From the NCBI GenBank assembly GCA_030220185.1, contig JASPKZ010007283.1:1139501-1203500 (forward strand): a DNA stretch of 64,000 nucleotides, written 5' to 3'. The DNA comes from Diploptera punctata. Lineage: Eukaryota; Arthropoda; Insecta; Blattodea; Blaberidae. The notes under the pieces were generated by a model. The model worked only from the letters and a program-made list of their open reading frames with translations. It did not search any database and was not told the origin of the DNA. The position numbers and the translations under genes were made by a program. Positions 9,507 to 20,047 of this stretch are shown piece by piece; within the stretch, counting starts at the first letter, position 1, and each line of letters begins with the position of its first letter.

Positions 9507-9890
9507 GCGAAATAGTAACAGAGCTGTCAAATTAGTAATTTTGCCAATGACTTCGTAGAAGGACGGACCATTAAAATTCATAGTATTTGTCAGCTATCTA
9601 CCTGCCAGACAAAGAACATATACAGCGGACAGGAAGTGGCAACATAGTAAGGTAGAGAAAGAGAAAGACAGCATGTTAGTTAACATATTTTCCGCCTGTG
9701 CAGATTACTTCGTGGAATAATACTTCATAAACCATATGCAGTAGATGGCATCAAAATATCTTTTTTCTAATGGCATTTAGACGGTTGATGCATAACATCG
9801 TTCATTTTACGAAAAGAACCGTACGGTTTTACTTGTCTAACAAAAGAAATTAATACACAGAATTCTTACATCCTTATCCTTAATCCCTCC
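9504..9890. other. Unassigned stretch
   Basis: No gene, SINE head or terminal repeat was recognised between the TA tract and the SINE2 head. Confidence 0.35.
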
Positions 9891-9953
9891 ATCGTTATGG
9901 TCTCGAGGTAGGGTGCTGCTTTGTTAAGCAGCGGGCCCGAGTTCAATCTCGGT

Positions 9954-9957
<4 letters not shown>
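9891..9957 (+). mobile_element. SINE2 head only
   Basis: Only the tRNA-like head is present: TATGGTCTCGAGGTAGGGTG, GCAGCGGGCCCGAG, and a decayed B-box GTTCAATCTCGG. It stops abruptly at a TA tract, so the whole non-tRNA body is missing. Confidence 0.8.

Positions 9958-10012
<55 letters not shown>
9957..10012. repeat. (TA)n(TG)n compound microsatellite
   Basis: About 29 bp of TA followed by about 25 bp of TG, beginning exactly where the SINE2 head ends. Confidence 0.95.
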
Positions 10013-10155
10013 AGGCGATTAGAAGGAAAGGAATGTGAGTGATTCTTTCCCCAAACAATTTAGTGTGTAATTACATTCTAGAAGCAACATTTTATTTAGT
10101 GGCAAAGCGATTCAAGTGTATGCGTTTGGAGTACAAACATTAGGATTATCTATAA

Positions 10156-10400
10156 TTGTAGGCTTTCACGGCCGGCGTCTTGATCCATATTTGGTTCGTC
10201 TTCCGGGCTTATAGGTCGTGGTCTGGTTGTCTTCTTACTCGACGTTTCGTCTACTGCTGCGGTAGACATCATCAGGAGATACTGCGTGCTTTCTGTGAAC
10301 TCCTCAACAGTCGGCTGCAGACTGGATGGTCGTTGGAAACTGTCTCTCTGTTTATAGCTAAACCCCGGGTGGAGGGGAGGTTTTCTGAGAACGTGTCTCC
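10156..10400 (-). mobile_element. Penelope-like terminal segment with hammerhead-ribozyme core
   Basis: On the minus strand, 10275-10241 reads CTGATGA, a perfect 6-bp GTCTAC/GTAGAC stem with loop CGCAGCA, then GAAACGTC. This is the conserved core and stem II of a hammerhead ribozyme, apart from one extra T before stem II. Further on, GGCCGTGAAAGCCTA near 10160 resembles sequence I associate with arthropod Penelope-like repeats. No RT/GIY-YIG frame is present, so this is an isolated end fragment. Confidence 0.6.
10241..10275 (-). ncRNA. Hammerhead-ribozyme-like motif
   Basis: Core bases: CTGATGA (10275-10269), stem II 10267-10262 pairing with 10254-10249, loop 10261-10255, GAAA (10248-10245), then CGTC. 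Stem III would be very short, as is known for the small hammerheads of Penelope-like elements. The single unpaired T at 10268 departs from the strict consensus. Self-cleavage is not shown. Confidence 0.55.
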
Positions 10401-12764
10401 TTTGTACTGATGATACAAATTACTGTGATTTAAAATGCAATAACGTTCCCATAACTACTTATACATACAATATCAGTGTTGAGGACTTAAAACGTTTAGA
10501 CAGCAAAAGAAACTCATATTTTATACAAGAAAAACCAATACATCCATAAAGCAAACCATAAAAGAAATTGTATTTTTTGATACACCGTAGCCCCATTACC
10601 AAACCAAAATCCTCACACAGAAATTCAATTTATTTTATTTTCTTCCTCTCGTTAAGTAACTCATGTTCCTTCAGAGATATATATTTTTTATTTGTCAGGA
10701 ATCAATTTCGGTTCTGCCTCTTTTAACATCGTTTAAAATTAAGGAAGAAGAGTTCTCAGAGACGATCACTTGCCCAACTCACCTTGGGTGCTCAAAGACT
10801 CCGCCTTGATACTTCGGTCAAAATATTGTTCTCCATCTGCATTCTAAGCTTTCGTTCCAAATTCATATTCGGGCACTTGTTACATAAATCTACAGCTGCC
10901 ATTGCAGTTCTTATTTATTTTTTATATCGTCTACACTGGCAACTAGGATTTAGCTCACTTTTTATCGCGCTGTGTTCCGCAGCATGTTGCTGTAATTCTT
11001 TGAACCTGCAGCATCCTCGCTGGTATCCACAAAAAAGGAAGTTCAGATAATACAAAAAATGCCAAATTTTTTGGGCTCCTTTATATACGAGGATCGTAGA
11101 ACTTCACAGCCTAGCACAGATACCCTAAATTGCGGCCACAATTGAACATCAGGTCAACAACATGAATGACGAAATCATACAACATCCGAACCAAATTGTA
11201 CGCAATATTTAGGCATATGCTTCAGCGACATGCTGAACATATTTACCAGCCCCCCCCCCCGATGGGCCCAGGGCAATTAGATGATCGGTGTACTCATAAC
11301 AGGTGTAGCGTGGCTCATTTCGCGCTCTCGGCTTTCGGACTCTCTGCTTCTCGGCAGTATACTTTACGATGCCTTGCTCTAGGGAGGGGCACACTCATCT
11401 TACCAGATGTACGTCGTCGTACAGCTAAACAGCCGCTAGATATGTACATATTACACTTAACCCCTAATGGTAACCTGGAGGGAATTTCCCGCCAAGGAGC
11501 TGTGACTGGTTCCAGTATACAGCGCACGAACGATGCTGATTGGAAGGAATATTTGCATAATCTTCCATAATTGAGAAACAGTCCATAATCAACGAAGAAT
11601 TTACCATTGTAAACAATTTTGATATAGGCTCTAGTTCATTGTTAAAATTAAGTAAGACATAATATGATGTCATACTACTTCAATCAAAATAATTGACTAC
11701 CTCATATACATCACTCTTGCATATAATAATTTTAATTAATTCGATTTAAACATACATAGTTTTACAATTCCGACTGCTAAAAATATTGTAGGCACCTCGT
11801 ACGGAAACTGTCTCTCGCGTACTTGCTCGTGTCACCCGTATTATTTTCACTACTAGACAACTATTCCATGAATAACTTCAACAGCTGCATTCATTCGTTA
11901 ATAAAGGGAATAATAAACTAACAAAGTGTTATCTGGGACACAAAAATAACTTTTGTTAGAGACATTCATCTATCTTTTTTGTGTGTGAGCCACTTGTTGT
12001 TTGGGTCCATTCTGAATACTGATTCTACGATACAGCAATGTGGGTGTAAACAGCATTGTGAAGCCGCCCTTCAACTGTTCCCTTTATAAGGAGAGGGGCT
12101 TGTTTCTCTTAATGGACGCTAATATAAACACTTTTATTGTCGGTCGTTGCACAAAACTCGATAATTAGGTAAAAAAATCGACATACAATTCTTCTCAGAG
12201 TGGAAAACAATGTTTCAGTCCAAAACAGGAAATGCTTATTAGTGCAGCCGCCTAAAACATATTTTCATATCATATTAAAGACAAAAGAACTGCGTAAACG
12301 TAGTTAAACCAAGTCAAGCTATGGTTCAATTTTGTTGGTTTGCGTAATGTATCTTTGTTTGTTACTTAGCGGGCTTAGGATTTTTAGAGGTAGTTCTCAT
12401 TATAGGAGATATAGAGAAAATTGTTAAAATAAGCCAAAAATACTCCATGACGTCGGAACTGTGAGAACTAAGTGAATTCCTCTTCAAATACAAGTTATGG
12501 TCCGATTTTGCTAATTAACGAAATATATCTTTGTTTTATTAAGTTAGAGAAATCATAAGCTTATGCTCACTGATTAAAAATAAACTCGTTTGCTTATTTT
12601 TGTACATTCTCAATTTAAAAAAAGACAGTTAATAACTCATAGCAGATAGGATCTTTCTTGTTCTCTTTTTAGAGAATTCCGAAGGAATGAAGATATTGTG
12701 TTTGTACTCTTCAGAAGACCTGTCTAGCAGACACAGAAAATGATCTTGTTCAAAATGTGTGTAT
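10401..12764. other. Unassigned AT-rich region
   Basis: About 2.4 kb without a recognisable gene or repeat family. The longest frame (11166-11570, plus, 134 codons) has no family signature, a proline run from a C homopolymer, and heavily overlapping open frames on the other strand. A poly-C run lies near 11250-11260. I see no splice-supported gene model. Confidence 0.4.
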
Positions 12765-12855
12765 ATATATTAGTGGTTATGTCACTAATGTATACGATTA
12801 GAGGTCTTGGGTTCAAATCTCAATTCAGGCGTTTATTTTTATTTTCATATGATAT
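12765..12855 (+). mobile_element. SINE4-like head, degenerate
   Basis: TTAGTGGTTATGTCACTAAT, then TTGGGTTCAAATCTCAATTC and AGGCGTTTATTTTTATTTTC, matches the SINE4 pattern of A-box, B-box and (C)AGGCATTTATTTTT tail. It is diverged and lacks the SINE4 body. Confidence 0.5.
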
Positions 12856-12904
12856 AGTAGTAGTAGGACTTTATTAGACTAGAAGTAAGATATATACATT
12901 GTAT

Positions 12905-13235
12905 ATGTATATGTGTGCATGTGTGTTTGTGTGCTCGTAACTCTATAGCGGCCACAATGTTTGTATTATTAGAACCAAACTTGGCATATAGCAATAAATT
13001 AAAAAAAAGGTCAAGTTCGCTAATAGCTGAATCGGACCATTAGGTGAAAAGAACATTTAAAAATCGCTCTAGCGGTGGCACATACTTTTGATGTTTGATA
13101 ACGAAACTCAGTACATGAAATTGAAATAAAACAAGGAAGTTTTTCTCCAAAATTCACGAAAGTCCGATCATTAGAATTGGGGCTTTATCTGAAAAGCGAT
13201 ATTAAAAAATATTTTAAATAAAGTAATTGAGCATT
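12905..13235 (+). mobile_element. Single unit related to the 42.9-43.5 kb Helitron-like repeat
   Basis: It shares the order and spacing of TCGTAACTC, a segment like TTTAAAAATCGCTCTAGC, the block GATAACGAAACTCAGTACAT, and CGAAAGTCCGATCATTAGAA then TTTATCTGAAAAGCGATATT. The 42951-43517 region contains the same blocks twice in tandem. It is non-coding and no terminus is clear. Confidence 0.45.
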
Positions 13236-13518
13236 GATTGGTAAAAATTATTTAATTTGTCTGTTAAATTATACAACAATATTCAAAATATAATAACTAA
13301 GAACTTGGATTATGATGAGTTTGTTTAACCTGCGGTTCTACACGTTTAATCAAGTTCACACTCCAGGGTACTAAATACATATTATAGGCCCTATTAAGAT
13401 ATACGAACATTTTATGTTATTGATAAAGTGCTGAGTTTAAATTTCTTGAGTTCCGTGTTAACAAAAAAAGCTTACAAGTTTACTATTCACGTTCATGGAA
13501 AACTGACTATATAGGCCC

Positions 13519-13540
13519 TATATATATATATATATATATA
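13519..13540. repeat. (TA)n microsatellite
   Basis: Eleven TA units following TATAGGCCC. Confidence 0.9.
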
Positions 13541-13591
13541 CTCACTGAACGGTGTAAAGTAAATTAAATAGAAACATATTATGCTGTATAT

Positions 13592-14163
13592 TATTATATT
13601 AGGATGCGAGGTTGGTAAGTGGTTTTTACAGAAGCGAGGAAAAATGTTTAAAAATTGAGCGATAGTGAGGTTTGTAATTTCCGGGCTTCATAAAACACTT
13701 CACAAACGTGCGTTGTACATTATTTATTGCGCAATGGTGTTTTCAAAATAATAAATGGTAAAATAATAACATGTTTGATGGAAATACTTGCGTTAATTAT
13801 AAACAACTGACTAACGTAATTTTTATTAGTTGAAAGTAGAGGAGGCTGTTACATTAATTCAATGATAAAATGGCGGCAAGTACGTATTTATTGTTTTATA
13901 TTGTTTCAAATTAAGTTCAGTTTATTTAAAATGCAGTGATTTATTTCGTATAATGTATATTAACACAATCTTTTGGATATTTGTTGTATATACGTTGTAT
14001 GTGGAATACATAGAGGGCAGTGTTTTACTTTTAACACGTGGTTTGTAATATACAGTATAGTTATTTAGGTTGCAACCCCGAAATGTAGGAAGTTCAACTT
14101 TCAGTCATGGTCGCCATTGCTGTAAGTACGACAGAATGCACTATCGCTCAACAAACAATTACA
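13592..14163 (+). repeat. 570-bp repeat, inverted partner at 51.5 kb
   Basis: Nearly colinear with the reverse complement of 51550-52147. Shared blocks are GATGCGAGGTTGGTAAGT, GGTGTTTTCAAAATAATAAA, AAAATGGCGGCAA, ACATAGAGGGCA, and CCCGAAATGTAGGAAGTT then CATGGTCGCCATT. An inner part is bounded by inverted TTGCGCAATGGTG and the related CACTATCGCTCAA, suggesting a MITE of about 450 bp within a larger duplicated unit. It is non-coding. Confidence 0.75.
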
Positions 14164-14529
14164 ATATCCATGTAACCATGACGTCATTCCTTTTGTTTGT
14201 CCTCAATATTCATATATTCTATTAGTAAAGATAACACAGTTGTTTTATTTCTAATTGAGGTAATATAAAATCTAACTAAATGTTAATAACCAAAGCTATT
14301 GACAACACTGGTCTGCATGATATCAGGTGATTGGAAACTAAATACTGGTATTAGTTCACTTTTTATGCTGATTCCAGAACTCTTCTTAGTTTTCTTCTAT
14401 CACGTACAGTTTTTTCACAATGAACTTAATCTGTTTTCAAATATTAATTGGAGAGAAAATCATGTGTGCCAGAAGGTAATAAGCATTGTTGGAGGGATAT
14501 TTGTCATTTCAGGCCTCTAAGTCTATTGG

Positions 14530-15910
14530 TTGGCACAACTGCTACAGAGGTTGTTATTGGGTGATTTTGGAAGCATGCCATTTGCGATTCCTAAGGTGTG
14601 GAGGGAGCCTAAAGACCACCTTAATGACTATTACTTCTGTTTGCTTAATGTTCAGGAGTGCAATTCAAATAATGAGAACCAAATTGTATACCCAAGCATC
14701 ATTTAAGCTATTAGGCCAGTTCCAAATGAAGAAGAGCTGCCTGTTCCTCTTCCTCCAGCTGTTTCAGAGAACCTGACAGAAGATAATGTTGAAAGTGAAC
14801 ATGATGCAATCACTGACGACGATACTGATGGTGTATGTCAGCCTGAGGACGGCTTTACACCAAAACGGTTCTCTCAAAGTGACCTTAATGAAGTAGTTCA
14901 TAGTCTGTATTTTCCAAAGGAATCTGCAGAACTACTTGGCTCGGCTTACAAGTAAGAATCTTCTGGGACCAGGAATACATTATTCATTGTACAGACACAG
15001 AGAAAAAGAACTAGTTCGTTTATTCTCACACAATGATCGCTTGGTTTACTGTAATAACACAAACGAGTTAATGCACTTCTATGACATTGAGCATGATTCT
15101 ACTCAATGGAGATTTTTATAGACTCATAAAAGAGGAGTCTGAAAGGTATAATGGGAATGTGCATGGGTCCATTCCTAATGCCCATTCAGTTCAGAAGAAG
15201 GAGACGTTCGAGAATATGAATATGCTATTAACAAGCATCCATTATGAGGAACACAGGTGACTAATCTGCGGTGACTTTAAAGTTATAGGAATACTATTAG
15301 GGCAACAAGCTGGTTTCACAAAAATGACATGATTTCTATGTGAATGGGACAGTCGGGCAAAGCAAACATTGGCCAGAGTGGAGAAAATTTGTGCCTGAAA
15401 CTAAAACCACCCTACATGAACCACTTGTAGACTTGATGAAGCAGTTTGTAAGGGCTCTACCACAGGGTGGACCTTGCTTCAAGTACCTATGTAAGACATT
15501 TCCGTCCATCACACAAGAAAAATTGAACGCTGGAATATTTGTTGGTCCGCAAATAAAGAAACTGATGAAGGATGAAGATTTTGAAAAAAAAAATAATGAG
15601 AGAGAAAAAGAAGCATGGACCGCTTTCCGATCTGTTACTGAAAACTTTCTAGGCAATAACAAAGATCCCAATTACAAGGCAATTGTGGAAAAATGTTGGA
15701 AATTTTTAAAAAAGTTGAGTTGTAACATGAGTGTGAAATTTCACATTCTATATTCCCATATCGACTACTTTCCCAAAAATCTGGGACATTATAATAAAAA
15801 GCAAGGTGAAGAGCAAAGGATATTAAAGAGATAGAGAGAAAGTACCAAGGAACATGGAATGAAACTGATGACCGACTACTGTTGGATGTTGAAGAAGGAG
15901 ACTAAAAAAG
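14530..15910 (+). pseudogene. Decayed repeat-associated gene of unknown function
   Basis: Broken frames join in order. First FGSMPFAIPKVWREPKDHLN, then an acidic segment ending in SQSDLNEVVHSLYFPKESAE (~14880-14940). The frame 14936-15121 has KNLLGPGIHYSLYRHREKEL. ILLGQQAGFTK and FLCEWDSR follow near 15290-15355. The main frame, 15340-15834, has LNAGIFVGPQIKKLMKDEDF, SVTENFLGN and SHIDYFPKNLG. I recall similar multi-copy uncharacterised proteins in other arthropods, but cannot assign a transposon superfamily or function. Several stops and frameshifts show it is inactive. Confidence 0.6.
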
Positions 15911-16362
15911 GAGACTTCAAGGAAGACGAAGAAGAGAAAGTATCAAAATTAATGGGACACCATTTGCTTCCTGTTTTGTTATTAGGTTGTCCCGAAATTA
16001 TTAGGACAGTTCTTTACAGTATTTTTAACACGTGTTTTTAACAAAAAAAATCTTATGTGAAATGAAGTTTGAATATATTTATACTAATTGTAGTTAAAAT
16101 AGAGAAAATAAAAATTCTTATTTTGTGTAAAAACCTGACGTGATAGACAAAATGGAAATAATTTCTGGAATCAGTGTAAAAAATTGATTTAGAAACACCT
16201 ATTTAAAATAAATCATCTGAGAAAAAGTTTTAAAATGCAGGCTTGTATAATGGATTAATATAACGTTAGTGTGAGTTATTTTAGGTGATTTTTCGTTTAA
16301 ATTTAAAGAAAACTACATTACAGTGAACCACATGACATTTATGGAAAATTATATATGAAAAG
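15911..16362. other. Unassigned AT-rich stretch
   Basis: It continues past the decayed gene (frame 15859-16041 is a weak continuation) into AT-rich DNA with no signature. Confidence 0.35.
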
Positions 16363-16590
16363 AATAGTTAAGTCTCGTAGACTGCTATGGTTAGTATATG
16401 TAGCTCAAATGAGGACGATAAAGGGATATGAAAAGTTGTAGTAAACTCACAGTAGGTAGAAAAAAAATGAGATGAGATAATAGCATTAACCACAATTTGA
16501 GTAAGGATTGTAAAACTTTAGCTCAGGAGAATTATGTATGGAATGATTATTCTGCGAGAACATGAACCTCTGGGTTTTATAGAGCCAAGG
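16363..16590 (+). mobile_element. RTE-A 3' fragment, old
   Basis: AATAGTTAAGTCTCGTAGAC, then degraded equivalents of the C-terminal coding region (GATGAGATAATAGCATTAAC, GTATGGAATGATTATT, ACATGAACCTCTGGGTTTTA). It is much more diverged than the adjacent copy at 16662 and so from a separate, older insertion. Confidence 0.7.
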
Positions 16591-16599
16591 AGTTATTTT

Positions 16600-16618
16600 G
16601 ATGATGATGATGATGATG

Positions 16619-16660
<42 letters not shown>

Positions 16661-16661
16661 G
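16600..16661. repeat. (GAT)n(AAT)n microsatellite
   Basis: About 20 bp of GAT followed by about 40 bp of AAT, lying exactly at the 5' truncation point of the next RTE-A copy. Confidence 0.95.
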
Positions 16662-17397
16662 GACTGGAAGTAAATATCAATAAAACTAAATATATGGTAA
16701 CACGTAGAAATGCATGGATATAGACAGCTGATGACAAATGAGGGAAATTTTGAGGAAGTGGCTGAATTCTAATATCTAGGAACAATAATCACAAATAGGA
16801 ATGAGATGCACAAAGAAATTAAACATAGGCTCAATTCTGGAAATGCGTGCTGTTATGCATTGCAGAGACTCTTGATGTCCCAACTCCTTTCAAAAAACTT
16901 CAAACTGAAAATATATAAAACTATTATTCTACCAGTTATATTATAAGGGTGCGAAACATGGACTCTTACTTTAAGGGAGGAAAGGAGATTACAAGTATTT
17001 GAGAATAAAGTACTTAGGAAAATTTTTGGACCAAAGAGAGATGAACAGACAGGTGAATGGAGAAGACTGCATAACAATGAACTACATGGTCTTTATAGGA
17101 AGCCAGATATGATAAGAACAGTTAAGTCTCGTAGACTGCGATGGGGAGGACATGTTGCACGTATGGGGAATGAAAGACTTGCATGGAAGCTTCTTGTAGG
17201 AAAACCAGAGGGAAAACGCCCAGTTGGTAGACCAAGAATGGGGTGGGAGAATAACATTAACTATGATTTGAGGGAAATAGATTGTACAGGGAATGATTGA
17301 AAAGCATTAGCTCAGAATAGGGATGTATGGAGAGCTTATGTATGTGCGGCCATGAACCTACGGGTTCGATAGCGCCAGTGAGTATGTAAGTAATTAA
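16662..17397 (+). mobile_element. RTE-A 3' copy (735 bp)
   Basis: 5'-truncated just after the catalytic RT region. It starts GGACTGGAAGTAAATATCAA and runs to the end of the protein, CATGAACCTACGGGTTCGAT, then GCCAGTGAGTATGTAAG. An open frame at 17109-17300 encodes GHVARMGNERLAWKLLVGKP and GKRPVGRPRMGW. Stops elsewhere make it inactive. It forms a tail-to-tail pair with the minus-strand copy at 17465 across an (AAT)n tract. Confidence 0.92.
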
Positions 17398-17411
17398 GTA
17401 ATAATAATAAT

Positions 17412-17464
<53 letters not shown>
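17398..17464. repeat. (AAT)n microsatellite between two RTE-A tails
   Basis: About 65 bp of AAT separates the 3' ends of two oppositely oriented RTE-A copies. Confidence 0.95.
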
Positions 17465-17470
<6 letters not shown>

Positions 17471-17872
17471 CTTACTTACTTACTCACTGGCACTATCAAA
17501 CCCGTAGGTTCATGGCCGTGCGGACATAAGCTCTCCATACATCCCTATCCTGAGCTAATGCTTTCCAATCAGTCCCTGTATAATCTACTTCCTTCAAATC
17601 ACAGTTAATATTGTTCTCCCACCTCATTCTTGGTCTACCAACTGAGCGTTTTCCCTCTGGCTTTCCAACAAGAAGCTTCCATGCACGTCTTTCATTCCCC
17701 ATACGTGCAACATGTCCTGCCCATCGCAGTCTACGAGACTTAACTGTTCTTATTATATCTGGCTTCCTATAAAGACCATGTAGTTCATAGTTATGTAGTC
17801 TTCTCCATTCACCTGTCTGTTCATCTCTCTTTGGTCCAAAAATTTTCCTAAGAACTTTATTCTCAAATAATA
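17465..17872 (-). mobile_element. RTE-A 3' copy (408 bp)
   Basis: Minus-strand RTE-A C-terminus with its (AAGT)n tail at 17465-17484 (read as ACTT). The frame 17496-17936 reads FENKVLRKIFGPKRDEQTGE, RLRWAGHVARMG, GKRSVGRPRMRW and AAMNLRV before the stop. It is open throughout but truncated at TTCTCAAATAATAATAATAA, so it has no RT. Confidence 0.93.
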
Positions 17873-18050
17873 ATAATAATTTTCGTCTTCTTCTTCTTCC
17901 TTTCATGTGATAGACCAAGTGGTTTGTGACGGTCACAATCCAACTTTTGAATGGCCTTGCCCAAAGATCTCATGCCTGGTGGCTGGTAATTTGAGATTTG
18001 ACGTGGTATTCTTGTTGTGCTCATTCGTCTTGCGTGAGAGATCCAGTTGT

Positions 18051-18051
<1 letters not shown>
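17873..18051. other. Short unassigned spacer, possible LINE tail
   Basis: A (TTC)n-like run TTCGTCTTCTTCTTCTTCC near 17881 resembles the reverse of the (GAA)n tails of other LINEs here. The following 140 bp has no recognised coding signature. Confidence 0.3.

Positions 18052-18103
<52 letters not shown>
18052..18103. repeat. (AAT)n microsatellite
   Basis: About 50 bp of AAT. The next RTE-A copy begins at its right edge. Confidence 0.95.
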
Positions 18104-18105
<2 letters not shown>

Positions 18106-18565
18106 TAAAACTATTATTCTACCAGTTATATTATATTATATGCGAAACGTGGACTCTTACTTTAAGGGAGGAAAGGAGTTTACGAGTATTTGAGAATAAA
18201 GTCCTTAGGAAAATTTTTGGACCAAAGAGAGATGAACAGACAGGTGAATGGAGAAGACTGCTTAACAGTGAATTACATGGTCTTTATAGGAAGCCGGATA
18301 TAATGAGAACAGTTAGACTGCGATGGGCAGGACATGTGGCACGAATGGGGAATGAAAGGCGTGCATGGAAGCTTCTTGTAGGAAAACCAGAGGGAAAACG
18401 CTCAGTTGGAAGACCAAGAATGAGGTGGGAGAATAACATTAACTATGATTTGTGGGAAATAGATTATACAGGGGATGATTGGAAAACATTGGCTCAGGAT
18501 AGGTATATATGGAGAGCTTAAGTCCGCTCGGCCATGAACCTACGGGTTCCATAGTGCCAGTGAGT
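18104..18565 (+). mobile_element. RTE-A 3' copy (~460 bp)
   Basis: It starts TATAAAACTATTATTCTACC, and the frame within 17907-18521 reads ICETWTLTLREERSLRVFEN, KIFGPKRDEQTGEWRRLLNS and GKRSVGRPRMRW. A stop replaces the tyrosine of WRAYV. Relative to the family, a short in-frame deletion removes KS from RTVKSRRLRW. The tail GCCAGTGAGTTAGTTAGTTT keeps a degenerate tandem repeat. Confidence 0.92.
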
Positions 18566-18571
18566 TAGTTA

Positions 18572-18607
18572 GTTTAATAATAATAATAATAATAATAATA
18601 ATTATTA

Positions 18608-18673
<66 letters not shown>
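18572..18673. repeat. (AAT)n/(ATT)n palindromic microsatellite
   Basis: AAT units switch to ATT units near 18601, so the tract can fold on itself. A small TTTATTATT interruption lies at the centre. Confidence 0.95.
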
Positions 18674-18675
<2 letters not shown>

Positions 18676-19534
18676 AAACTTATTCAATAACAGAATTACA
18701 ATGCACTATCAAATACTCTTGAAACCAATACTCTGTATTCTTACACCCCCCAAATCTCTTTATCATAATATTCCCCGTCTTGTAATCCTATTTGATTCAT
18801 CACTTTCTGTATGTCCGGCAGCCAAGTGTTTTTCGGTCTACCTCTACCTTTTCTTCCCGCTGGAATTCAATCCAAAACTCTTCATAGCAGTATTTCATCA
18901 CATCTATTCATTTTACATGTCCACACTATTTCAATTGCCAGTATTTTACATTGCCTAATGATGTCATTTCTTATTCAACCCAGTTTAGAATGTCTATTTC
19001 TAGGCAGACTTTTCACTATATATATAGTCGTATTTATTTGTTTTTGTCTTTTTTTAAGTATTCTTATTCCAAATTTATTCATTTAGCATTATCTTTGCTG
19101 ATCTTCCTTTGTTTACCCATCTAGGGTAGAATTTTTATTAATTTTGACGCTAAAATATTCAAATTCATTGCAATAATTAATGGTTCCTTTTCTATTTTAT
19201 AAAATTAAATCTGTGTTTTCTCAGTATCCCATTTTGAATATCGTCCTAAAAATTATATTAAATCCCATTTATCATAGTCTTCAATAAATGTTCTAAACAT
19301 ATATTCTACATCATCGTTTTCTTGAGCTATTATTACTTGGTCATGCGCACTAAACAATTTATGTGTTTTCATTCCTAAATACGTAGACTTAATCCAGAAC
19401 ATTTTCTCTTCCAGATTTCTAGGGACTTTTGTAAATATATTTTGAATAATATTAGAGACATATTATACCTTTTGTGATCAAAATAGAGCCTATCATTTGA
19501 AAAAAAAATTACCCTATTTTTTATATTGTGAACT

Positions 19535-20008
19535 GAAAATATATAAAACTATTATTCTACCAGTTATATTATATGGATGCGAAACATGGACTCTTACTTT
19601 AAGGGAGGAAAGGAGATTACAAGTATTAGAGAATAAAGTACTTAGGAAAATCTTTGGACCAAAGAGAGATGAACAGACAGGTGAATGGAGAAGACTTCAT
19701 AACAATGAACTATATGGTCTTTATAGGAAGCCAGATATAATAAGAACAGTTAAGTCTCGTAGACTGCGATGGGTAGGACATGTTGCACGTATGGGGAATG
19801 AAAGACTTGCATGGAAGCTTCTTGTAGGAAAGCCAGAGGGAAAACGCCCAGTTGGTAGACCAAGAATGAGGTGGGTGAATAACATTAACTATGATTTGAG
19901 GGAAGTAGATTATACAGGGAATGATTGGAAAGTATTAGCTCAGGATAGGGATGAATGGAGAGCTTATGTCCGCGCGGCCATGAACCTACGGGTTCGATAG
20001 TGCCAGTG

Positions 20009-20047
<39 letters not shown>
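19535..20047 (+). mobile_element. RTE-A 3' copy with open C-terminal frame
   Basis: The frame 19497-20000 is uninterrupted through the RTE-A part: YKTIILPVILYGCETWTLTL, KIFGPKRDEQTGEWRRLHNN, RRLRWVGHVARMG, GKRPVGRPRMRW and AAMNLRVR, then a stop. (AAGT)n follows at about 20007-20046. It is 5'-truncated downstream of the RT active site, so it cannot encode a functional enzyme. It is inserted in a decayed minus-strand LINE-D-like copy. Confidence 0.93.
20007..20047 (+). repeat. (AAGT)n tail of RTE-A
   Basis: Nine to ten AAGT units directly after the RTE-A stop and a ~10-nt spacer GTGCCAGTG. The same tail occurs at 29251-29283 and, reversed, at 35048, 43602, 54187 and 63474, so it belongs to the element. 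Confidence 0.93.

Noticed and set aside
10784..11050. Minus-strand small ORF (about 36 codons starting near 10910) as a conserved micropeptide
   Set aside because: Length is within chance expectation and no family or splice context supports it.
11166..11570. 134-codon frame as a possible host gene
   Set aside because: No recognisable domain, contains a homopolymer-derived proline run, and overlaps several open frames on the other strand. No supporting context.
17398..18103. Regularly spaced repeats as a CRISPR-like array
   Set aside because: The repeats are RTE-A ends and trinucleotide microsatellites in eukaryotic DNA. There are no repeat-spacer units or cas genes.
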